Assembly: GCA_022925895.1 (NCBI GenBank)
Contig: JAKSYS010000422.1
Location: 1 to 53,851 of the forward strand
Source: Fragilaria crotonensis
Taxonomy: Eukaryota > Bacillariophyta > Fragilariophyceae > Fragilariales > Fragilariaceae
Direction: 5' to 3'
DNA: 53,851 bases
This document shows, piece after piece, positions 31,763 through 41,869 of the stretch. The notes under the pieces are model-generated. The model made no database searches, was not told the DNA's origin, and worked only from the letters and a program-made list of their open reading frames with translations. The position numbers and the translations under genes are program-made. The first letter of the stretch is position 1. Every line of letters starts with the position of its first letter.

Positions 31763-34700
31763 TTACAGCAATGAGCAGCACTTGTTGGCTGCCATTCGTT
31801 GTTTTGAGTCGCCTGCTGAAAATCTTTCCGAAGGTGTTGCGGATTCGGAAACGATGATTTTTGCATCATTTGTCGACGGTACGTTTCCGTTGCTCGATGG
31901 AGCATGTGGGGTATCGTCCAGAAGCGTTCCCTGCAGACGAGTAACCTCACCCGAGGCTTCCTCGGCGAATTCATCGTCCACATCGTCTAAATCGTCATCC
32001 ATCAAATTGATGTCATCCAGAGCCAACCTCGCTTGTTGAACCATGAACGTGTCCGACTTGTCGTTGCCTGAGGCAAACACTACTCTGGTCAACACTATAC
32101 GACCTCGTTCCATAAGTGCTTGGAAATCATCGGTAGTATGGCACTTGATTCGAGCCAACAGGCTGCAAAGTTCACCAATCATTGCGTAACCTATGTATTG
32201 CAGATCAGAGTCGAAGATGCCTTTCTCGGGGTCTAATACCCATTTTTGGATCTGCACGAGCACTTCGTCGTCAAACTGATTGTCCTCAATCATTCCGAGA
32301 ACTTGAAACAAGTAAGCGATAGGATTGAAGAGCGGGAGCCATCGCGTTGAGTGTCCCTGTAGATCATGGAAGGGGTTGATAGCGTATTTGAACAGAATCG
32401 TTTCTGCCCCACGTGCCTTCTTTGTTGCTTTTAAAACAATAAGTATCGGGAACAGCAAGTCCAACGATGTGTCAACATCACGAGGATCAAACTGGGAGAG
32501 AAGTTCTCCGATCACAACAGCTATCTGATGCTCTGCCATATCCTGGTGCCCTGTGAGCATATACCACTGCACAGAATCAGCGAAGCATTGTGCTGCATAG
32601 TCTTTTCCGTATTCCTCCCTCAGCCCACTAGAGTGCTCTTCAACAATGTAAACCTGCTCGAGTTCCTTCTGGACTTTCACAGCGATGTCGAACCTACCCA
32701 AGCTGGCGAAGTAGGAGGCTTTCATCGCAAGAGCTCGAGAAATATGGATAACGTCCTCCCGCTCGATTGCTTCACGGAGGAAGCTTTCAACAAGTTGTTC
32801 ACTGTTCTCGAGCACGTCCGAGGCATGTCTTTGAATTGCGGTGCAGCATAGTCCTGATAGGATCGGGAGTACGAGTTCCGCATTCAGTTTCGCTGCTTTT
32901 GGAGATGTAGTCATGATTGTGTGCGCATCTCTGAACGTGGTAGCACATTGCTCATGCTCGCCCAGGTGTGCATGACATTTTGCGATTCGGATGTAAAGGC
33001 GCAAAATGAACTCAACAGTGGCGGGAGGAGCCGAGGCTGGGCGCCAAACTTCATTCTCGTCTCGTGTTCGAAATCCCTCTTCGGGGTCGCCCGCGCTTTC
33101 GTAGCACATTTCTAAGGCATCACGGTACAAATCCAAACTCTGTGCCGACAAGTCCCACTCCTCCAGACGCAAACCCACCGATAAAGCGAGTGGGGCAGCC
33201 TGCCGAAGTCACCACAAGATTTCCAATGATCGAATAATGTCAAAAGCCGTCCAATGTCAATGCTTTCCATTGACAGATCTTGCTCCCTTTCCATCGCTTC
33301 TGCGATGCTTCGATGCATGTGAACCTTATGTTCTGATAGCATCGCGTCAAGCACACTCTTTCTCCACATGGCATGACTGAACTGAAAAAACCGGTCATCA
33401 ACAGCATTTCCTGACGGCGGTAAATTCCTAACATCCAAGTGTGATCCTCTACCGGACCAAAGCGACAAATCATCATCATCGTCGTCCTCGACGTCCTCCA
33501 CAAGTATCAACTCATCCACGGCAGCGTTTAGCGAAAGTTCTAGCACTAGATCGTCCAGTTCCGGGTGGAAACGAATGACGTCTGCCAGAGAAAACGACAT
33601 ACCGAGCACAGCGCAAGTTTGAAGAACACGCCGGACTCCCCTATCCAGCGAGTCAAAACGGTTGAGGAATGACAATTCAATAGCTGCGACATTGTTGGAC
33701 CCAATACGCCTCTGTTCTACCTCAGCATCGGGAGTCCATTTCAGCGTGCCTGAGACATCATCGACTTCGACTGTTTGGTTTCTCTTTATGCTCTCAAGTA
33801 ACTCGATGACGTAGATAGCTATGCCTCCGGTCTTCTGATATATGTCATTGCTCAGCTGCTCGTCAATAATGTCAACATCGCAATCCAATACCCTTGCGAT
33901 CAACGAGCGGACTTCGTCAAGTTCCAACGGTCCAATGTTCACCTCAATGATTCCTTTGCGCGCCTGCATATGATTGTGCCACGGAGCCACAGACGACATT
34001 CGTCGCAGGGCTTGTGTCTCCTGCGACCGCATAGCACCCATGATCAAAATATTCTTTCCCTCCTCGCAGAGAACGCGAATGACTTTCCATGTTAAAGAAT
34101 CGATCCACTGGAAGTCATCAAGAAAAATAATCGTGAGATCGGCGAACTCTGTCAGCCGCATGTACGCGCTAGCGAGAAAGCCAACCACTTCCTCAATCGA
34201 GGGCACTCGACCATCGACATGAGTCGTTGGCGTGGCCCCTTCAAGCCCCAGCCACTGAGATCCTACAACGTCAGCGAATTCGTGCGGATACTTGACCTCT
34301 TCACATACATCGCACAGCTTTTTCAGGTATGGAATGTTCCCAGACCTGGTTGACCGCATGGATGACAGTGAATGACTGCTATCGGTGCGTTGAAGTTTCT
34401 TTGTGGGCTGCGGGGCCCATTGTGGCATTCGAGAGAGCGACGCACGGCGTGCCTGCCCCCCAGAGCCATGCCTGAGAGATCCACGGCGCTCAAATTGCAT
34501 AATTCTGCGCTGCGACAAAGCTCGCTTACTGTCGTCATTAGATGAGATGAAGCTCCCGTCCGCCATGCATCGCTCACGAATTCCACACAAGAAAATTCTT
34601 CTGAACGCGCTTAGAGGGACTCGCTGCTCAGACTCAGTACTTGCTGATCTGTGAAAAAAAATCTTTTGTTGGTTCAAGCTTGCGTAGAGTTTCATTTCGT

Positions 34701-37493
34701 CGTAAACTTTAAGCCCGAGGGCCGTCTTTCCGATGCCAGGTTCACCAATGATAAAAGCCATCACTGTCGATGCATGCGGGTCACCAATTATCTCCTTGGC
34801 CACGCCAGTAAGTTCGGCCACGTCTCTTCCTCGACCTATGAAACCATGAGTTAAACCACGTTTCTTGTTGTTCACAGCATGCAGAGGCTCAAAAATGATG
34901 ACAGGTTTGTTGTATCCCTTCGCTTCTACTGGAGGCAGCCTCTTGAAGGCATACTTCGAGTCAGCGTGAGCTTGAGCGGCTTCGTCAACAAGGATCCCAT
35001 TGTTGTTTTTCGAATACATCAGACGGGCTGCGAGATTCACAGGGGCGCCCATTACAGCGAATTCATGACGGTGGACGCCCCCACAACACCGCAATATGCT
35101 TTTCCAAGGGTCGCACCAATCTTGTTTTCCACGTGAAGCTCGTTTTTCAGTGCATTGTGAATAGCGAAGGTAGCTGGAAGCGCATGGTTGGTAACCATGT
35201 TAGCAAAAGTTGAGCCACGTAACCCAAAGGTTCCGATTAGTACAACACCTTTATCATCCACAATAAACTGTCGCAGCTGACCACGAAACTTATGAAGTTC
35301 ACGACACGTGACCTGCATAATTCGCTGAAGTTTGTTGAAGAGGGCTGCATCCGTGACAGGGTCATGCGTAATTCTCGGGTCGATGTTTGCGTTGATAAAC
35401 ATTGTGTACACAAGTCGTAGCTCGGCTTCCGCAATATGTCGATCATGTGTCGTGAGGCTAGAGCGAATGTGACCATGCCCGTGTTGCGAAGTTGTGACAT
35501 CCAGTTCATCATCTCGGACAACATGATGGACGTAAAGCGAGAGCTGGCGATGAAGACGCTCGAGCATAAGGGAATCCATTTCTGCACACTTATCCAAGAG
35601 AGACTCACAATAAGCCGTTGTCATCTCCTCAGTCGAAATGATTGATGTATAATGTTTGGTCCTCACAATCGGACTAAAGAATGCGTCTTTCCTCGCCGCT
35701 ATGCGCGCGGGCCCATCTATCGCCAATAATTCATCAGAAAGGTCACATGTTTGCTTCAGCACCTGGATGACCTCCCACGACGCAAACACTTCACCCTCCG
35801 AAGCCTTGCCTTCCGCATCTGAAACTTGGTCGATTGGATCACCCAGAAACAAAAATTCACGTCTGGTTTCGAGAATTTCATCATCCGAGTTGACACTATC
35901 TCCGACATGAATTCCGACTAGTGACCCACATCCAACACCACAATGAACATTCAGCATTGTATCGCATTTGCCTTGTTGATCTGTCCCAAACGAAATTGAA
36001 AGTTCACGTGATGTTTGGAGCTGGAAGTCGCTATACAGCTCAACAATCGAAGCGGCACATTGTGATGCAGCCAAAACACAATCAGCAATAGATCTCTCCT
36101 CGGAGATATTTGCGACATCTGTGTTCAACGATAAAAAACTGGTCCTCAAATTCGTCAGTGGGTGGTTTTGCAGTCTCCTAATCGTTTCAGCTTCAACTTC
36201 ATCTCTTGTTATAACACGCCATTCGGCAAAGAAAGCGTCCCCGGCGAATTTGAGGATATCACCGCCGAACTTGACGACTTCGTCCACTAGCATACGAAAG
36301 TACGTATTGATAACCTAATGACAACAAATTAGTAACATCCGACTACGGCACCAACAACACGCACAGTTCACATACCTTTGACAACGACTCTACATCGAGA
36401 ATTGTCGATAATTTGGTGAATCCCGAAATATCGACGAAGACGAGCGCACATTCTCGCTTTGTAGTGAAGGGCACTTTGAGCATATTTTGAGACACTTGCC
36501 TGCGTGCCACACTCTCAGTCATCCGGCCCCGTGAGATCCGGGATTTAGCCTCTTGCTGCTTCGAGAATCTATCGATCTTGCGTCGTCCTCCGAAAGAGAA
36601 CTCAAACTATCGTCATCCGAATCCATGGGCCTCGGCGATCGACGTGATCGTGAAGGTGACATTTCAATTTCGGTTGAACAGTGTTTGAACTCATTTGACG
36701 ACAGATCCTCCAGAACGCATTTAGGTGTGTGAAAGGAAAACCACGCCAAACTTTCAATCAAATGTTCCTTGTACAGAGAGAGTCGATGCCTCTGTCTGGC
36801 GTCGGGCCGCGCAGTTATACTTGGCGCAAGTGTCGAGTCGTATTCGCTATGAGAAGTACTACACTCGATAGGGTCCCCATAATTGTCGGGTTTGTGCTTC
36901 CTGGCTGCCAAACTCATTGCCTTCGAAGGCATGCACCTTTCTAGCGACTGCGACCTGTTCTTCGTCATGATGGAGATCGATTCCTTGGTCTCGGACCGCG
37001 ATCGCGAAATTTCATCCGGTGGCGCCAGCGCAGCAAAGTAGTCCACCCGGTCGTCACTCAACGCGGTGCCTCGGCTGCGAGAGCTAAGACTCAAATCTCC
37101 ATCACTCAAATGTCCAGAGGATTTCACTTGTTCACCGTGTGGGAACGTCTTGTTTCGTTTGGAACATCCTGTGCGACCTTTGCGTCTGCCACGGATCTTT
37201 TGCTTTATCGGTGCAGTACCCTTTTCAAGATTGGATGTCATTTCCAGGCTTTGTCCTCCAGGAAGTTGGGGAAGCGATTTATTCTTATCGTATCCCAAGT
37301 CACCCCACGAATCGCAGGAGATGATACTATCGTGAAAATTTTCAGAAGAGGGAGCTGCTGGCTCCTTGTGAGCGCGTGCAATTTGGAGGACGGGTTCCAT
37401 TGGAAGAACCATATCGCCCTCAGATAGCGTACTTTCCGAAAGCGACCTTGTCCTCCCCTCCTCGTTCGTAAGGCCTTCCTCAGAATTATGCAT
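31763..37493 (-). CDS. Soluble-adenylyl-cyclase-like protein: two class III cyclase domains, P-loop ATPase, helical C-terminus
   Basis: About 1,890 codons. N-terminal 300 residues Ser-rich and basic, with LSLYKEHLIESLAWFSFHTP near the end. Cyclase half 1: CALVFVDISGFTKLST (36410-36455), a GT-AG intron 36315-36375, then GGDILKFAGDAFFAEW; the two metal-binding aspartates are present. Cyclase half 2: VDDKGVVLIGTFGL and RHEFAVMGAPVNLAARLM (about 35015-35070), supplying the Asn and Arg of the active site. This split is that of mammalian ADCY10. P-loop GEPGIGKTALG (about 34720-34746) and Walker B LTIIFLDDFQWID (about 34105-34140) follow, then a TPR-like helical part. The last residues are KCCSLL, a CaaX-like box. 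Frame changes: one between 36519 and 36640 (indel or unseen intron), one at a C5 run 35078-35082, one near 33205. Predicted to make cAMP; allosteric input unknown. Confidence 0.82.
36315..36375 (-). other. Intron in the cyclase gene (61 bp)
   Basis: On the minus strand, donor GTATGTG after SLSK and acceptor CATTAG before VINTYF. Joining keeps the frame and restores a normal cyclase fold. Confidence 0.85.
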
Positions 37494-38249
37494 TGAAGAA
37501 GCGTTGATAAAATCCCTTCAGGGGATGTCCGTAATGCTGATGCTTTCTAATGTAAGCAAACGACAACGCTCTATTGATCGTAGGGTCAGGTTTGTACCTG
37601 GAATCAGACAGAGTGGGTGAGGGGTAAGGCATTATTGACTGCTTGAACCAACAATGACCGGTCGTGACTCGTGACGTGCGAAGCTCAAACAGGACATCGT
37701 AATATTTCAAACTTAGAACACGCGTCGAGAAAAAGATTTGCTCACTTCTTTAATGCGAAACCGTGGTTTACATTTTTAGATCATCATTTAGATGAGATCC
37801 AAGGTTCAAGTCACCAATCGGCGAATCATATTTTTGGAGATCTACATAGAGAGCTGTGGAACGTAAACACCACGAGTTCGAGAAGGGCATAAATGTCATT
37901 TGAGTACCTGGTAACTGGTACTGGAGTACCTTAGGCATTTTACAGTAGTTGGAGTACCTTGTATTCCAAGGCAAAGGCGGCATTGTGACATTCCTCGGGC
38001 ACCGTGGTTGACGTGTTCGGTGTTTGGTGTTCTTGATTGTCGCTATGGTTGTGGTTTTACAGTGTACATCAAATATACTGTTATCCCGCTCGTTAGCAGT
38101 TAGCACCTCCAGGAAGGTCCGGCCATACCTAGAGTGAATCGTGAATAAGATGAAAACACGTGATACCCTGGAGGTGCAAATCGCTTCCATTCTGAGTCGT
38201 GGTGACGCAACGTGAGCATAGGCTGGCGCTATTATCATGTGAATGGCGC
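37494..38249. other. 5' flank of the cyclase gene
   Basis: No separate gene supported. An upstream ORF on the minus strand (37486-37710) overlaps the chosen start but does not look conserved. GTAC strings (CCTGGTAACTGGTACTGGAGTACC) at 37907-37931. Confidence 0.35.
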
Positions 38250-38535
38250 AAGGTGTAAAATTACTGACGGTCAGTGAAAAATTGCTGACGGTCAGTAAAA
38301 ATTTACTTATGGTCAGTAAAAATTTGCTGACGGTCAGTAAAAAATTGCTGACGGTCAGAAAGAAATTGCTGACGGTCAGAAGAAATTACTGTCGTAAGAA
38401 CATACCATGTGTCCACGAAAGCTTCTTAAAGACAAATCAGATTTACTGACGGTCAGCAATTTTTTGCTGACGGTCAGTAAATATTTGCTGTCGGTCAGCA
38501 ATTTTTTACTGACGGTCAGCAATTTTTTACTTACG
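38250..38535. repeat. Array of CTGACGGTCAG dyads forming a large inverted repeat
   Basis: About seven units, AAAAATTGCTGACGGTCAGT-like with a 21-24 bp period, run at 38256-38396. After about 45 bp of unique sequence four more run at 38442-38525 in inverted orientation of the A/T spacers. The core CTGAC-G-GTCAG is itself a dyad. The two halves can therefore pair as one long hairpin. Both strands are open as repeats of LLTVSKK, which I regard as incidental. It lies in the divergent interval between the cyclase and channel genes. Confidence 0.8.
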
Positions 38536-40489
38536 AGGAGAAAACCTTGCCGGCTCGTTTGCATCGACCAATCGAGCTACAAATCTCGCAATACAAACAA
38601 TTAGGAAAATCCGTGACGCATATCTGACGACGGTCACAAACTTAACGGCTGAAACGTGCTTGGGCCGGACCTTCCAGGAAATTTTGTTCATCGTATCAAT
38701 CGACAGAGGTAGGCTTCAGCCTAGTACACTCCAAGCAGATCCCCTACTAGTTCTAGTACTTGGATCCACAGATGAGGAGTTTGTTGTTTATCCATAGCAA
38801 GGCGATGAATCAGCCACCGCTGTTTGCTAGCTAGCAGTGCTGTGAAATATTAGCACATTCCTTCAAGATCGCAATTATGCAGGTTCCAGACAGCATGCAA
38901 CTTATGAAAGTGGCGTACCCAATTGAATTCAGGTTATCAAACAGTGGGTAAAACGTCCTGGTAGCATCTACAGAACTCCTTTCCACAAATGTTTCTTTGT
39001 GTCTTGTTGGCATCCTGGAATCCTGTATTTCAACAAGAAGCAACACCTCTGCGCTTGGGGGCATTACTTAGAGTGTAGACCCAAATCCTCTCTTTGCTCT
39101 TTAATCCTCGAGACCATTAGGACGTCTCAGCACTTGGGTACGCATCTGAGTACTTTGCAGTCGTAATCTTAGCTATTATGTGTTCCCAGGATAAAAATGC
39201 ATCATCTCCTTGTTTCTTGTACTGTTGTGTTTAGAAGCTGCAGAAGTGTTTGAGCACAAGCATCACTTTTTGAGCATAGCAAGCAAGACTTTCTTGCTAA
39301 TCATCCTATCATTGTTTACTGGATTACTGAGCTACTGCTGAACACACATTATCATGTTCTATGATAGGTGGTTAAGCACAGCAGACAAGTGTATTTAAGT
39401 GAAATAGCTAATGAATCCATTGGTAGGATTTTTGTCAAGGGAAGGTTCATCATAGGCTAGTATTTGTCTGCTTATCTGAATCATCATGTAATGCCTGTCC
39501 AACAGAACAAATGTATTTTACGGTAATGGATTCTAGAAGATGATGCTATACGACAGTGGCTGGTGGTGGCGTAGATTCCATCAATGATCATTGCTTCAAC
39601 ATTAAAAATGGACTAGAAAATGGTTTTTCTCAATGCAAAGCAGACTTTCTATTGGTGCGAAGGTGATGCACGAGAGGCTGCTAGTGTTTAGCCAATGGTT
39701 CAAATGGCTGGGGTGTTGGTGAGGAAGGACTGGCAGCAGTCGTATACTGATCAACACCAAGAAACAAGACAAGCTACGAAAGAATCCAGACTTCTGGCAT
39801 TTCTTTGTGACAAAAAGACAAGGCAATTACACAATGACAAGTGCATCCACATATCACAGGTGTCCCTCTTATCATCTTCATCAGTGTATCAGAAATGCAT
39901 AGGAACAACGGCCTTATTTTTGGCCTTATCCCTTTATCTTCATGTTCAGTGTCCATGGAATCGAATCTCACGTTGTTCCAACGAGTCAATATGTTTATCC
40001 TCTCGACAGCAATCGGAATTATGATTATAAATTTATTCAGTGCCTCCTTCACAGTTGTTGAACATCTTAACATCTTCCATTCTTAACAATCGCACTGTAT
40101 GCGATACGATGAAATCTTCAAAATGCTACCAGGTACAAAGTTCACAACTATACTATCAGTAGTACGTAGTACTCGTATTCCAGTATACCGTCGTAAGTCT
40201 TTTATGGTGCTGACGTGCTGACAGTACCATACAGAAACAATACCTCTATTCATGCAGTCTCCGTATTGAAACACAGAACACGAACTAAGAAACATGGAAC
40301 ACGCACACAACGCTTCAGAAAAAAATTTCGAGGTACTAGTACTAGTAGTTGTGCTGAATTGTGTGTATCGGTGTGAAAGAGCTTCAGTTAACTTCATTTC
40401 ATTGAACTGTCTGTTGACCAATGCTTCATTGTTTTCTCTTGTTTGTTTGAGTAAGGGCTTATTCTACGAATTGACCCGATTTCTGTGTC
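38536..40489. other. Gene-free stretch upstream of the channel gene
   Basis: AT-rich, many small ORFs on both strands without protein-like features. GTAC strings cluster at 40130-40200. Confidence 0.4.
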
Positions 40490-41657
40490 ATGTCTCATAA
40501 GGTACATGTAGATGACAGAACAGGAAGGACAGAGGCCTCGTCCGGTGATTTCGTTTTGTTCGATGACAGCAATAGTCAGCCGTTTGTCTTTGACGATGAT
40601 GCCTTTGGCCTGTATGATGCACACGGTATTCATCGTCGACAATACTCAACTGCATCACTGTCAACCAATGACGGTATAACTGTTCTGAGAGGTACGAACT
40701 CAAGCGCATCGCGTCATCAAGACGACGTATTTGGGTGGACATCCAACCTCACCGGAAGGTTCTTGAACAATTTGTGGTTCAAGAGAATACTCCTTGCAAT
40801 AATCATTGCCCAGAGTATTCTGGTGGCAATATCCACAACCAAATACGTTACAAGTGATGAAGAGCTGTCTAGCATGTTTTGGTCGGTACGCCAGGGTTTC
40901 TTGTGTCTGTTTACTGTCGAGCTCTTGTTACGGTTGATCCGTTATCGCTTCAACATTTTCCGGAGCGGCTGGCTGCTATTTGATGTGCTTGTGATTGGAG
41001 GGTCGTGGATACTACCACAATTGCTAGTGTTGAGGACGTTCCGTGTGTTACGGTCGCTCCGACATGCCACCCGCTTTCATCAGATCCGCGATATTACTCT
41101 AGCACTGGGCAAGGTGCTTCACAAGGCCATGGGGGTTGTTTACTTTTTGGCCATTATATTTTATGTCTTTGCCGTGATCTTTACCAGCTATTACAAGGAC
41201 GAATTTGTTGAGTTTCGACGACTTGACGCCACATTTTTTACGCTATTTCAAGTCATGACTCTAGATGATTGGTCGGAACTTGCCCGACGAGTCATGGAGG
41301 ATCATGAGTTGGCGTGGTTGCCGTTTTGTACATTCATCACGTTATCTGCTTTCTTTGTGGTCAATTTCGTAGTTGTCATCATGATTCAGGGGGGTGGCTC
41401 CTCATCCAGATCTTTTGCAGGACGACGCTGGACAACACGAAACGCAAATGACGCGTCGACTCGAGACCAAGGTGGATCAACTATTGGGGATTGTTGAGGC
41501 CATTCGACAAAAACAAAATCATATGGACTCGCTAGTAGCTTCCATGAGAAGTGGTGTTGCATCCGAAACAGCGACATTGCCGACTTTGCGCATGGGCAGT
41601 TTTGAAGACTCCTCGAGAACTGACGATCTGGACTTGACATTATTGAAGAAGGATTGA
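40490..41657 (+). CDS. Single-domain voltage-gated cation channel (one frame break)
   Basis: A six-segment channel that should assemble as a tetramer, like bacterial NaChBac and the EukCat channels of diatoms. S1 about residues 99-115, S2 133-151, S3 159-173. S4 is LRTFRVLRSLRHATRF, with Arg182, 185, 188 and 191 every third residue, the voltage sensor. S5 213-233; pore loop FFTLFQVMTLDDWSE with filter TLDDW (257-261); S6 274-300. The filter has Asp where NaChBac has Glu (TLESW), resembling the TxDxW of CatSper. At a G6 run (41389-41394) the frame shifts; the next frame continues as VAPHPDLLQDDAG and a coiled coil (ETKVDQLLGIVEAIRQKQ), stopping at 41657. One base too many in that run would explain it. 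Likely plasma membrane, Na+ and/or Ca2+. Confidence 0.88.
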
Positions 41658-41869
41658 TCGCTCCACCAGGTTCATCTTGAAATTCGTTGGCGATGCGCTT
41701 CTGAGCCATTGCTTTCGCTCTGCCTTCTACTCGTTTGGCAAGTTTTACCTGCTACCATAAACCATAGAAACCAATGCAATCTACGAAGTCGTGCAAAATT
41801 CTTCCACCCTTCCCATACCTCAGCAAATGATGTGTTAATAATGGCATACTAAAGTACAGAACCGGGTAC
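41658..41869. other. Left flank of the Crypton pair
   Basis: Short intergenic piece, ending ACCGGGTAC just before the element. Confidence 0.5.

Noticed and set aside
38250-38535. CRISPR array
   Set aside because: Eukaryotic context, spacers that are simple A/T runs of 10-13 bp, and units that change orientation.
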